Source: Siphonodentalium dalli
Taxonomy: Eukaryota; Mollusca; Scaphopoda; Gadilida; Siphonodentaliidae
DNA: 64,000 bases
Direction of reading: 5' to 3'
Assembly: GCA_032622095.1 (NCBI GenBank)
Contig: CP136061.1
Coordinates: forward strand, 42,165,797-42,229,796
Within the stretch, counting starts at the first letter, position 1. The number at the start of each line of letters is the position of its first letter. Under the pieces are notes generated by a model. That model worked only from the letters and a program-made list of their open reading frames with translations, searched no databases and had not been told where the DNA came from. Shown piece by piece: positions 28,901 to 43,900 of this stretch. The position numbers were made by a program, and so were the translations under genes.

Positions 28901-31900
28901 CGGCCCTAAACCTACAAAATAAGTCTGTTAAAGAATATAAGAATAAATGATTAAAATTGTAAAAAATTGTATATAAAAAAAAAAAAAAAAAAAAAAAAAA
29001 TTGTTAGGCCAATGCATTCTCTTATATATGCGAGGCGACCTATGGTCGACTCGCATATATAAGAGAATGCATTGGCACAGGGTATATGCGTTGATACAAA
29101 AATCGATCTGGCACTCAAAGGGTTAACACAGAACCAAACAGTTATGAAGGAGTTGAACTTTATCACACTCGTCTTATGCAACAAGGTACAATTTGAGCCT
29201 AAAGGCTCTTGTATCACTGCACCACAACAAACTCGTGCAATGATGATCACCTCCTTCGGTTCTGTCTTATCTTTAACATTTGCCTGGGCTAAAATATGGC
29301 AGATCCAAAAACACGATTCTTCAATTTACCTTTTCAAATATCTGGATATCAAACAACTTCTCCACAAAATCAGATATCACAGAGCTGTCAAAGTCTTTGT
29401 TCAAAACCTAAAAATACAGTTTCATAACATTGAATTAACATAACATTACACGGTCAGATAAATTAACGTAACATTAAATGGTCAGATAAATTAACATAAC
29501 ATTAAACGGTCAGATAAATTAACGTAACATTAAATGCTCAGATAAATTAACGTAACATTAAACGCTCAGATAAATTAACGTAACATTAAACGCTCAGATA
29601 AATTTTAACCAGCTGCAATAATAAGCTAGTTATTGACGTGAATGGCAATAACAGCAAATGTGGGATAATCCAGTATTACGCACATATTCTATACCGATCT
29701 ATTATGCAGGCATGAGATCAGCCCGCACTCAAATTAGCTAAAATCACTGGGTTTTCTTGAAATTCTGCATGATTTTGCAATAAATCCACCTAATTCTTCA
29801 TATGAAAATAGCTGAGTTCAGCTAATTAGCTGAAGAGTCTCATCCCTGATTATGTATACCTAATTCAGCATTATCTATACATATTTAACCATATTATATG
29901 AACCCCAAATCCATGTGTTACTATACCATTATGATTATATATAGCGTGTTGGTGATCGGAATATAAGGCAAATATGAGGGCTTATACAGCAAACTATTAA
30001 TCCAACCTCTCTGTATCGAGCACACTGGTCAAATGATGACCAGAAGTAATTAACATAAAATATGCGGAACATGTGTTCGACCCCATGTTAAATCAATTAG
30101 CTGAGTCATAGTACCAAGCTATCCTATACAATGCTCCTGGGTGATATAAATACAAACATCTCATCATTCTGGGGCAATCTGATTCAGATTCCAGTTATCC
30201 AAGAGGAGTCCATCTGAGAGGCATCGTTAAAGACGGGTTGTGATTTATCAACCATTTCTGGTCACCAAACCACGCATCTATTCATCTGATATTACAATTA
30301 AATATTATCTCCCACAAGACTGTGCCAAATCCATAACCCCACACAACTTAACTCGAGCTTTTTTATTATTGTGCTCTGAAAATAACAGCAACTCTACTCT
30401 TTCAATAAATTTTAACCAGTTTAGATGTGGTTTCCATGGAGATCTTTGACCGAGATTGCAGGATCGAGTTGCTGTTTTATCAGACAACAATAATAAATTA
30501 GTAAATTTTTATTAACCAGCTAGCAATAATAATCTAGGGTATTTTACACATTGGTATCCAACAATTATGCTATGCAAAACACTATCAAGCACTAGTTTTT
30601 TCACAATGATGCAGAAATCGACAGAATACATGTAGCTATAAATGCATTGTAATTTGCTTCCATATCAGATGTAAACATATTGAGATCAGCATGTAATGCC
30701 ACATCTGAATTCTACCAGCTAACAACCTCCATTGACGTTCCAGAGTGAATAAATATATTAACCCTTTACCCAACAGAACGGCCCTGTGCCAATGCATTCT
30801 CTTATATATGCGAGGCAACCTATGGTCGACTCGCCTATATAAGAGAATGCATTGGCACAGGGCATAACTGTGAATGAGCCGGTTCCAATGATATCCATAT
30901 TTGTATGGTTTTATTGAGACAGACCCAAGATAATTTAGGCTGTTGCAGCTTTATTTGGACGTTTTTGGCCGGTTTGTTGGGTAAAGGGTTAATACAAAGA
31001 CTAAATATTTGGGAGCGATTGGGGGTTACAGCAATGAACAAAATAAGTAAAGTAATAAGTGCTCATATCCTTACCAACGGTGTCAGTTTAGCTGTGGTTT
31101 CCATGGAGATCTTTGACCGAGATTGCAGGAGTAGAGTAGATGACAGATCCAGTAAGCATGACACCATATCCTCAGATAAACTGCTCATCTTCAAAAGTGG
31201 GAAGAGGGACTGGAAGAAAAAAGGGGTAAATAAATAAGCGATGAGGTTAATTGTTTCGATTTTTCAGATAAGTGAGGAATAGGGTTTTTATGTTTATTTA
31301 TCAACCCTTGCATGACGGGAGCTCCGCTGGTGCAGCATTAAAGATTGTGCAGGTGCATTCTCTTTATATATGCGAGTCTCCCATAGGGAGCCTCGCATAT
31401 ATAAGAGAATGCACTGGCTTACAAGGTCAAGGTAAATATTGTTAGGCCAATGTGAAATTTCAGGAAGATCCAGTTAAGTAAGGGTTAAATGGAGGGGGTG
31501 TCAATATTCTTTATCTTCATCCGGATTTAGCCAGATGTATCAAAAATTCACTAAATTAGTCTCAGTTTCATCAGGATGGATGAAATTCCCTGTTCTTCTC
31601 TCACCCATCAATATTATCTTGGCTATGTGGCAGGCCATCTTGAACCAGCCTGACCTACCATTTCCTTATGTTTTTGCCATTAAAAGTTATTTCAGACCAC
31701 AATTACTTTTGTTCTGAATTCCAAAAGTATCGAATTTCCAGATGTCATACCAACATTAAGACAGTGCTGCCAAAAATGGTAAGCTCCCCTCTAGAGATCC
31801 ATATCAAATTTGCAGACAATCGGATGAGAGATGTGACCTGTAGGGTGTGCTAAAGGAATTAGTAAAACAAAAGTAAAAAACAAAATGGCTGCTGGCAGCC

Positions 31901-34900
31901 ATGTTTTTTAACAGAATTCGGCCTGTAGGGTGTAAAGATCGATATGAAATTTGGTGATGATCGGATGAGAGATGTGACCTGTAGGGTGTGCTAAAGGATT
32001 TAGTAATACAAAAGTAAAAACAAGACGACCACTAGCAGCCATATTTTTAAACAGAATTTGGCCTGTAGGGTGTGACAAAGGATTTAGTGATTCAAAGAGT
32101 AATATCCAAGATGGCTGCCAGTGGACATGTTTTTCATCGAAAATTGGGAAAAAAATGGTGAGCTCCCATCTAGAGGCGACCGTGATGATCCACATTAAGT
32201 TTGGTGACGATGTGAAATCCAAGATGGCTGCGGGCAGCCATGTTTTTCAAAGAAATTCGGAAAAAAGTTAAAAAAGATAGGTCACCCCGAATATCCCTAT
32301 GAAGTTTGGTGATGATTGGATGAGGAATGTGGCCTGTAGGGTGTGCCAAAGGAAATTGTTGACAGACACACCAATTCATGCACACACACAAGTACGGTTC
32401 TACGGACGATCAGCCCATGGCAATAGCTCAAACTTTACAGAGTGAAGTTGAGCTAAAAAGGGGTTATAAATATATGAACTTGATAAATTCAGTTATAAAG
32501 GGTGTGTCATAAATACCTGCACAACTTGGTTAGGGTCGGTGACAATAAATCCTTTCCTCATTTCAACTATGAGTAGAATTAGTCGCAGCAGACGGCAAAT
32601 TGTCTCCCCTACTGCATCGCGATATTCTCCCTTCGACTGAGCATAACTCTTCTGTAATTCTTGTAAATGTTCCTAAATGAATAAATATATTTTAAAGACA
32701 TATTATGGACTTGTTTGGGTGCATGAAATTGATAAACTAGTGCTCAGGCGTTATGCCAACATGGGGAATGTAGCATTCTACAAACATCGCCAAAATTTTC
32801 AAAGAAATCGACCATACAACTCCATAGAAAACATTGTCTGAACTACGCTCAAATTGTAAATATTTACATCTCGATTCGGGATGCAACTGACAGTGATATA
32901 CAAACACAAATGATTTTGGTATCCAGAGTGATTGCACTTAATTAATAAAAAAGAATGATGCTGTGTGTCATCATTTTGGAATAATATTCGTAAAAGAAAT
33001 TAAAACTTTGAGCAAGATTATTCACCATTTCTAATTGGTCACTGGAAAGTTTCACATCACTTTAAAGATGTACTCAGGGTTACAAGCCTTGAAATAGTGT
33101 GTCTGTCATTTGCAGAATGAGGTCCCCAGAGGGTGAATTTAGTGATGCTACCCCGCATAGCGGGCTAGCATCACCAAATTCACCCTCGGGGAACCTCATT
33201 CTGCTGAGGTGTAAGCAGAATGAGGTCCCCAGAGGGTGAATTTGGTGATGCTACCCCGCTATGCGGGGTAGCATCTCTAAATTCACCCTCTGGGGACCTC
33301 ATTCTGCAAATGACAGGTACACTATTTCAAGGCTTGGCCAGTTACTATAACAACCAGAGATGCGGCTATCCCAGGTGGGACTGAGGTATACCGCCCATAT
33401 TCAACATGTTATTTGAATGAAGTAGCCAGTACCATTATTATATTGGCCACTCAAATTATGTCAACAGGTAACCCTAACCCTAAAGACATAACCCTAGTCC
33501 TAAACAATGAAAAATGTAGGAATAAAAGCTCGGACTAAATAATACAAGTTGCGAAAAATATTTAAGTAAAAAACCACTACAACAATATATGTAATGAACA
33601 TGGGTTATTTGAAGCTTTGCACAAGGCCACAGAAAGTTGATTACCGGTATCGGTTTCTGACACTTTTTCAAAAGGGCAGGCAGGCAGATTTATATATCCA
33701 TTTTTTTACCTACAAAATTACCCAACAGGCAAATTTGTATTCCCACGTTTTATGACCCAAAGTTTACGTGTTTTGTGTTTACTCACAATTTATCAAAAAC
33801 ATTATTTGGCATGAAAAATGAGTTTTCATTGTTAAGTGTGAATACCATTTTAATGTAACAGTCAACCCCAAGTACATACAGTTTAAAGATATGGGCGCCC
33901 TTCCCTGTGGATATAGGTGTTAAAATAGTCACATCCACTAAAAGCACCATAAACAGAAAGCATAATATATAATAGAAAGATATTGTTCTTATACCAATCA
34001 CAAATATCGCGTACATTGCATGTTATTGTCAAGTTTGTAACCTTGGTTATGTAAACAAACATCAAAAACTGATTGTTTATAGACAAACACTTGGAAGTAC
34101 AGTATGGAAATGTTCTGTTGCGCTGTGGAATGCGTAGATCAAATTGTTGGAGCAATCAACAATCACATTCAAATCACACCAAATTTTATTTAACCCATTC
34201 TACCCACTGTCAGTTCAAAATCAAATTAATCCACACATTACTTCATGATTGGGAAATGATTATACAGAAAACGTGTACATTATATAATTGTTCTTGCAAA
34301 GAGATGATTACTTTTCAATCCAGTTAGTATTTTCTCCTAACTTATATATGGTAATACATACCAAATAAGAAATATTGCTATGAGTCGTATTGTGAGTTGT
34401 AAGTTGTAGGTGCACCAAATTAGGGGTTTTACAACCAACGTATAAAGCGCACAAATCTAAATAAGGAAATGGCGCAATATCGTGACTTTACTTATAAACA
34501 ATCTACTGCGCTTTTTGCGAGAAACTAAACATCAGCCTCAGACACAAAGGGTGTTTTGTGAATAATATCGCATTCATATCATCATTATGCTATACTAATA
34601 GTATATTCTTGAGGAAATTATCATTATTTGATGTTATTTCTAAATTATAACCTACAATGAAGGGCGGACCATCCCTTTAAACAAATCAAAAAAGGAAATT
34701 AACAAATTGAAGTTGAAATGTGTCTAGCCAGATTCATAGCCAGTACCGGACAGATTTATAGCCAGTACCGGACAGATTTATAGCCAGTACCGGACAGATT
34801 TATAGCCAGTACCAGACAGATTTATAGCCAGTACCGGACAGATTTATAGCCAGTACCGGACAGATTTATAGCCAGTAGCCGACAGATTTATAGCCAGTAC

Positions 34901-37900
34901 CGGACAGATTTATAGCCAGTACCGCACAGATTTATAGCCAGTAGCCGACAGATTTATAGCCAGTACCGGACAGATTTATAGCCAGTACCGCACAGATTTA
35001 TAGCCAGTAGCCGACAGATTTATAGCCAGTACCGGACAGATTTATAGCCAGTACCGCACAGATTTATAGCCAGTAGCCGACAGATTTATAGCCAGTACCG
35101 GACAGATTTATAGCCAGTACCGCACAGATTTATAGCCAGTAGCAGACAGATTTATAGCCAGTAACGGACAGATATGTAGACATTGCATTGTTAAGTTGAG
35201 TGGCAGGATGATTAGTAATTTTTATAGACATTGGGAGAGCAAATATAAGCCTTACATATGGTGATCAATTTAAACTTATTTTGTCAGTATCCTGTCAGAA
35301 AATGTATCTTGTAAATTACCTTTGGGATTGTTTGCTCATTTCAGTCCCTGACAAATGTTTTATTCCTTATGTTTGGTTTAGGAATATGCATTGTTGTTGG
35401 GATATTATTACAACCAGTCTTATCTTTGGAAGAGATCGATTGTAAACCAATTTGTTAGATATCAACCAGGATGAAAGAATAATGATATCTCCCATGGTGT
35501 CACCATCATAATGATATCTCCCATGGTGTCACCATCATAATGATATCTCCCATGGTATCACCATCATAATGATATCTCCCATGGTGTCACCATCATAATG
35601 ATTTCTCCCATGGTGTCACCATCATAATAGCATCAACCAGAATGAAAGAATTATGATTTATCCCATAGTGTCACCATCATAATAGCAGATGGATTGTCTC
35701 TTAAAAGCGATTCAAATTGACATAAATGCAGGGTTGGTGCTGGACGAAAATTTTCTCTTGCCAAAATTTTTGCCAAATGAAATTATTTTTTGCCAAATTA
35801 AAAAAATATTTGCCAAATTTAATTGCGCATATAATTGGGGAATTTATTGTGTTTTTATCTTTGTTAAAAACTAACAACAGGCACAGGTAAAATGAGCTAC
35901 TAGAAAAGCAAGTTAGTATTATTAATAGATATCAAAGTAGCAATAAATATCTATATATATAAGCGACACCTGCCTTGAAACTACATTTAATGTTGCTACA
36001 GTCATCAAGCATACATATTATTTTGCCTTGTATCACTGCTAAAATCAATGAGCCATAAATTAATCCGTCGTCATTCACAATCGGCTGATTAACCTATTGT
36101 CTTATACTCACTGGTAATATAACGCTGACATCATAAATATGTGCTATATAAAGTCGCCATTACTATGCATTGTTACAATGACTACATGCGATAATCCAAA
36201 TGGACAAAGGGAGGATTAACTGTCAAAACAAATGATTAATTAACTTTTGTTGTATCTACATTGAGATCATGTTACAAAGTGCTTACAAAAGGCTCAATGA
36301 AAAATTTACAGAACATTGCAGTTTTTTGGACTCACATATTAACCACGGTCGATTAGCTGCTTGATGAAAGTTTAATTATGACAGAAAGATGGGATTACCA
36401 TGTTGTGAAAACTAAAGAAGATTACATTTAACTGTTGACATAACACTGCTGACTGCGCTGCATGTAAATTGATAGATTTCTTGTTTTGATTTCCCATTGT
36501 TTTGTCTGTAATTCGGCACACATAACGAATAACCCACGTTCGATGATGTTTTATGACTAAATAGATCACATATTAAAAACTCAATTTTTGCCAAATGAAA
36601 ATATTTTTTGCCATTGGCAAATTTGGCAAACGGCAGAGCGAACCATGCATAAATGCATACACCGGATGTCCCGTACATTGGAGTACAACCAGATAATTCA
36701 CGATAATCACAGGAGCCGTGAATTTATAAAGACTTACGATAATCATAGTCCATATGTTAGCAGCAAATTCTGGAGATGTATATTTCACCATCGACTCAAA
36801 TGTGTGATTGATTGCCGTTTCTACATCAGACCAGGGCAGCGTTACATGATCGGATGCAACAGGTCCAAGCTTAGACAATAGAATAGGGAAAAGCTGAAAT
36901 AAATATGAAAATCATGTGATGCAAACCTTGAAATAGTGAGTCTGTCGTCTACAGAATGAGGTCCCCATTGGGCGATTATAGTGATGCTATCCTGCATGGC
37001 GGGCTAGCATCACCAAATTCACCCTCTGGGAACCTTGTTCTGCTTTGGCCTCAACTGCTGTGGGAGACCTGGGATCAGATTGAATTTCCCCAGTTGGAAT
37101 TGGTGATATTCACACCCATTAGTCGCCTCGATTTTACATTTTTTCTTCTGCAAATTGGGGGATATAAAAACTTGCATTTCATTAATTTTATTTTCAAAGC
37201 TGTTTTTAAAAAGATTTGCTCCACCTCTGTCATGGAAAGAACATGAAAACATAACTGTTTATAAAGAACATGAAGACATAACTGTTTATAAAGAACATGA
37301 AAACATAACCGTTTATGAAGACATAACCGTTTATAAAGAGTCTTACTTGATCTGAGCAGCTGTGAAATTGTTTGCGGACTCCTTTTAACATCTCGAACAT
37401 GAGCCGCCCAACACCAAATGCTTTCTGAAAAAGAGAGGTCAATCACAAAAATGAGTTTAGAATGAGTGTTCAGCGATGATGTACTGACAATTATTTTGGA
37501 TTAAAAGGGACATTTAAGAGTTGTTGGTAGATTCATAATTCCATCACTCTTACATATACTTTCTTTTCATCTGTTGTATTGCAATATGTTACGCCTTCAG
37601 AGAAATGATGAGTTGATGAAATACGATAGATTCAGCATGACATTCTCATAAACTCATCATTTCTATATTACTATTTTTTGTACATCTTACTGCATCTTAC
37701 CCACATTTTAGAATTTCTTATTTCCAGTATCCGGTGTTATGTAAATGTTTAGATTGGATGCTTTCATAGTGACATATTTTCGGATTGTTGCTCAGGCCAA
37801 TATAACAAAAAAATGCTTGATTTGACATCCCCTCCCGACCCTATTTTCAGTCCCCTCCTCAATTTTCTTTATTTTTATTTGGATATCTTTTATGTAAACT

Positions 37901-40900
37901 TTTTTCTCATATGCCTTAACAGTCAAATTACATTTCAATGACGCATTAATCAGTCTATTTTGATCAAATTGGACAATCTAAATCACCTTGTAATATATAA
38001 GATAGGATACTGCTTCAATATATAGAACTGTCCATGACCATTTATGTTAGGAAAAATAAAATAGAGAAAATAAAATTTGCCCTCCCATTCCATTTTACTG
38101 AAAAACGTTGGATGTAAATCTAGCAATTTATTTATATTGTCATTAACCCTTTCATGATGGGAGCTGCGCTGGTGCAGCATAAATACCCTGTGCCAGTGCA
38201 TTCTCTTATATATGCGAGTCGACAATAGAGAGTCTCACATATATAACAGGATGCACTGGCTTACAAGGTCAAGGTAAATATTGTTAGGCCAACGCATTCT
38301 CTTATATATGCTCGGTGCCCTATGAGACATATAAAAGAGAATGCATTGGATTTTTGCAAAATTTCAGGAAGCTCCAGTCATGGAAGAGTTAAATGACAAT
38401 CAGGCCCACTGTTAGATCTGTGGGTTTGACATTCACTGAGACTATTAAAAGTTTACATCATACATACATCAGGCTGAGACTCCAGTGTCAGGAACATGAA
38501 ATCAAACAGGTCACCTGGATCCTTAGCCTGAAAGAAACATATTTATAATCTTTTAATGTTGACAAGGCAAAGTTGATTTATATTTGTGTATTCCCTGACA
38601 GCTTCAAATGTGAAACTATCAGTTAGCCCACAAACAACAAAAGTTAATTATTTGAGTCTCAGATAAAAAAAAAATTTAATCAATGAGGGAGGGAGGATTT
38701 TATTTTTATTTTTTATTTTGGCAATTTGCTGTACACATCGTAAGCATGGTTCATGATAGCTTCCCTTGTTACTCTCACTCAAGAGGTCTGAGAAATAACT
38801 GAAATAGAAATATGTAATCATCCGAGAGTTATCAGAAAATGTCGAGGAAAATTTGTTTTGCATATACACTCATTTAATATGATATACAAATTACATTATG
38901 TTACTAGTATACCCCTGACTATTCACAATTGTTATTGTTGTCTATAAATTGACATATCTATTATAACATGTGATCTGAAATTTCCTCCAGTGCCTTTAAT
39001 TGTTCTGGAGTTAATATTTTTCTTCAATGTAGTCATCAACTTAATGTTCTATGTCACTATGTGTAAACATGATAGTAAATCTATCCATCACAGATAATAT
39101 GTTAACAGTTGATGTATATTGCAATTAATGCTCAATATGTATGGAAATGTTGAAAAAAAACATACCAAAATAATTTGTCATAATATCAAAAATTGAAATA
39201 AAACGTCTATTGCGAGCCATTTATTTCAATGTGGCGGTGCCGGAGACTGAAATAATATTTTTTATTTGGCCAAAGCTAATTGCTTCCTTGATTAAAATAT
39301 ATGACGCCAGCAGTGATATACACCTAGTCAATTATTTTGTGAATGTGCGAGTTCATTCGGTAAAGATATTATAGCAATCAACAGTCCTCGAAATTGGCCA
39401 CGTCAATAAGCAATGGTGTGGAAAACGCTGTGGCAACATTTGGAATCTAACATGCCACATCGTTAGATTTGCTGTGCGACATTTTCCCTAATTTCGAGGG
39501 CTGAATCAAGGTGTCACTTTTCCACGATAGCCATGAAGTAGGCACACACCTGATGAGCAGTATGAATAAATTAGTTTGATTTGTTAACTTTTGAATACTA
39601 ACATACTCCTAGGGATTGTGACTGCAGATGATTCTCAAGGGTACTAATAATACTAATATGAACAAATTTCATAAATGTAAACAGGGCCTAAAAATAATAG
39701 TGATAGTTTCCTGTAACCTTGGGAAACAAGAACATCGCCAGTCTGTGGCATAATACGCCCATGATAATTCCAACAAAGGGCCATAACTCTGGTAAAAATT
39801 GGTGGGCGGAATCCATGTTCGAACTTGACCTGTATTTTGGGCTACTAAAGTTATCATCCAGAAACGAAAATTGAGTGCAAATTGCAACAAAAAGGGCCAT
39901 AACTCTGGTAAAAAATTGGCGGCTGAACCCGAATTTGAACTTGACGTTTAGTATGTGCTAGTAAACCCACAAACCAAATTTCAATCTATTCAGTTGAGAC
40001 CATCTAATGTTAACATCAAGAAATCAAAAGCGAAAGAACAGACGGACAGGACAGACTAATAACATAATACGTCTCGTCTTTTAAACATCCATATGTCCAT
40101 ATAATATAATGAATACATTCATTCTGAATATACGCCCTTGGCAGCACAAATAATATAACAGGACACAATGAGCATTTTACTGTAGGTTTTGGAAGATATA
40201 ATGAAGTCTTGTATTTTTAATAAAAATTTATCGTGACATCAACTGCTGGTTGAACCGGCCCACATACACAAGTGCATTGCCATCAGAAAAAATTGGCAGT
40301 TTGCACTTATTTATATTGATGGGGCAGGCGAGTCACTGAAACATCACTATTTTAATGTTTAGATCTTATGTTGCTGTAAGAATGCAAGTGTTGACTGGTA
40401 AGGGAGACCACACCTTTAACAAATGAGCCCCCACCACCACATCCTGAACATCAATTATGCATGAAGGCGGGTTCTGCAGGTGGGTTACTGGAAAATTCAC
40501 TATCTTAATGTTTAGATCTTATGTTGCTGTAAGAATGTAAGTGTTGACTGGTAAGGGAGACAACACATATAACAAACCAGTCCCAAACCCCCCCACCTGA
40601 ATTATGTATGTATGAAGCAGACGGAGAAGGTGTATAAATACCTTTCTCATGAGGAATGAAAAGCTCTCTGCAGCGAAGTTCCTCACATAAAACTTGTTAC
40701 TCTCACTCAAGAGGTCTGAGAAATAACTGAAATAGAAATATGTAATCATATGTATCAATACGATATTAAAGTCTTTCAGTTACTTATAAACGTCCTTGAT
40801 ATCTTGTCCCCCCCCCCACAATAAAATTAAACAGGTAAGCAATACATGTACTGCAAAATCATTTTAATTCATGGGAGTCCATTATTAATTGATTAATTGG

Positions 40901-43900
40901 TTTTACCCAACCACGAAATCAACATCCAATGAAATAATTATCTCAGAATTGGTAAAGTAAATCTCAATATACGAGATGGAAACAAAGATTGGGCATCAAG
41001 TCTGTTTTCAGCATGTCTTAAAATGGTTTGACAAAAAAACATGGAAGACGAGATGAATTGTAATTAATTTAATTTGTCGTGGCTTATTCAATTGTTAATA
41101 TTTGTCATCTGATAGTCATAGTTTGTATAAACAACGTTCGATGAAATGGTCTCTTCATAAAGGTTAATGTTTTCACCACACGCAGGTTACATAAAACAAT
41201 AAATGACTACCTCATCAGCGTGTGACATGAAGCCTGTAGCTAGGACACTGATTATGTGATGCCCTTCCGGTGACGGAATACCTGGAGGTCCGATTTATCA
41301 ATAATATTGACTCAAAGATGTCATAACCCTGCTATTGTAGGACCTGTTGATATGGATATCTGATCCACGAATTCATGTTCCCACAAAATAGCGTTTTTAT
41401 AAGAAACCACGAAAATTGAGGCCGATGAAATCAAAGCCATGCACAGTATTATAAATTACCAGACTTCATTATTTCTTTCTGAACCCCTAAATCTAAATGA
41501 GTGATCTACTGATCATACCTATAAACGTCCTTGATATCTTGTAGAAGGTAGCGCCACAGAAACTTGAACAGGTAACCCATACACGATGTTATCTTACCTA
41601 TAAAGTCCTTCATATCTTGTAGAAGGTAGCGCCACAGAAACTTGAACCGGTTGCCATACACGATGTTATCTTACCTATAAACGTCCTTGATATCTTGTAG
41701 AAGGTAGCGCCACAGAAACTTGAACAGGTAAGATATACACTATGTTATCTTACCAATAAACGTCCTTGATATCTTGTAGAAGTTAGCACCACAGAAACTT
41801 GAACAGGTAACCCATACACGATGTTATCTTACCTATAAAGTCCTTCATATCTTGTAGAAGGTAGCACCACAGAAACTTGAACAGGTAACCCATACAAGAT
41901 GTTATCTTACCTATAAACGTCCTTGATATCTTGTAGAAGGTAGCGCCACAGAAACTTGAACAGGTAAGCCATACAGGTGAACAGCTGTTCCAGTAACTCC
42001 ACATCCTGAAGTGACTTGTTCAGACACACAACCAGAATGTCGAAGAACTCTTTGAAGTGTCTATAGAAGTCAGACTGTAGGTCTCGCGCTAACTGTACAA
42101 CCAAACTAGAGGACAGAAAAAATATATTTATGGGTTAACTAACACAGGTTAGTGGGTGCCTGACAAGGTAACACATCTCCCCGGGTCAACAAAAATCACA
42201 CCTTGCTCTCTGGAATGACAATAACAATTCAGAATGGAGCACTGGCTGACAGACCTTACGGCCTTTCCGTTCGTCAACATAAGTATAGTGAAAGAAATAA
42301 TGGCTTACAACCTATCCGTCATATAATTTCCCCACATAATGAAGGTGGTACATAAATGTATGTATGTCAAAAGAAAGGGGAGGTTGTCTGCTAGGCATAT
42401 TAAAGTAGATTTGAGGCTAAATATGATGATGACCAAGGTCCCAATTTCTCGCAGACAAATAAATTGCTCCTTGTTCTGATGTCATGAATTTTGAGGTGGA
42501 AGCTGGATCCTGGAGCAGTTTATTGGAATTTTGAAAATAGTTTTAGAACGTACCCCACAAAAATAAGAGCTCTTTCCATCAATGTATCACATTATTATAA
42601 TCAATAAATTTGAAAAATGATCAAGGAAATATGGGTTGATTCACAAATCGGATTGAACTTGGCACTGAAAGGGTTAACATAAATTTGCCTGCGCTCAAAC
42701 CTTGAAATAGTGTGTCTGTCATTTGGAGAATGAGGTCCCCAGAGGGTGAATTTGGTGATGTTAGCCCGCTATGCGGGGTATCATCACTAAATTCACCCTC
42801 TGGGGACCTCATTCTGCAAATGACAGACACCCTATTTCAAGGCTTGCCTGCGCTAAAAAAATTGCAAGGTCCAGAATTTTTCCTCAGATGTGCATAACTG
42901 CTTGCTCAACACATAATATAACTTCAGTTTACAATTGTAATTTGGTCCATTGTCATGACAGACTTTTGGCAGGGCTGGCAGTCTAGAAAATCCAGGAGGG
43001 CTATTAATAGCCCTCCTAGATTTTCCTTGGAGGGCTATTTAGCTTAGCCCTCCTCAACTTTTACAGTTATGATTTATTTTACCTGAGTTACTACTGCTCT
43101 CAGTTTGTCTATTTTTGATGTTGTTTAACTTCATCAAAATTAATTTTGTTAGGAGGAAAAAAAATGTCCAGAGTTGTGAATGTCACATCCCCAACAGTAT
43201 TGGTGTTGAATCGATTAGCGATTTTAAGGAATCGACTAGTCGCCACAGGTAATCGACTAGTAGTTGACTAGTCGGACCCCTTCTATGCCCATATGACTTA
43301 TAAAATGGGCCATGTGGCATCGCAATTTTGAGTATCCAACTCTTTGTTTCAGAACTTTCAAACAAAAAGCATGTGAACTATGTATTCTCCCGTTTTGCCT
43401 GTGAGTCTCCCAATTTGATGTCTTAACCCGGCTCTCCTGCAACCTCCATATAATCTCACGGTTTGGGGAATGCAGGTAATAAAACCATTTTATTTAAACA
43501 AAATTGTCGCCGATAACCAGGAAATAGGCAAGTCTCGTTAGTAAGTCTCGCTAATGAGATGTCGGGTGTGTTCTATTGTCTCTCTGAATAGGCGCCTCAT
43601 GTCGCGGGGGTGGGGGTATGGGTGTTAGAATCTATTTAGTTACTGAGTTGACTTTACCAGCTTGACTTGTCGTGAAATATGTTTCGTATATCATTGAAGC
43701 CATTCTGTTGCATCATTACTCTAGTATTAAATGTGCCACAGTGAGAAGTTATCACTGGTCAATTGCGTCACAACGAACTAGACAGTGTTCAGTCAGCAGC
43801 GACACTTCATGTCTTTGATGATCAACGTAAAAGAAACCATGCCTACACGTGCATATTGGGTTCAGTGCAGGTCATGGAGTTCACCACCTGTGCATGACTG

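Noticed and set aside
28951-29280. Open frame EPKEVIIIARVCCGAVIQEP as the missing exon between exons 12 and 13
   Set aside because: No match to the expected segment, and splice sites there give the wrong length and phase.
34735-35172. Regular 22-bp repeats resembling a CRISPR array
   Set aside because: Units are contiguous with no unique spacers, in an intron of an animal gene; it is a minisatellite.
41783-42004. Open frame repeating FKFLWCYLLQDMKDF
   Set aside because: Intronic copies of the exon 5 end; only the first copy (41911-42105) fits the gene's phase.
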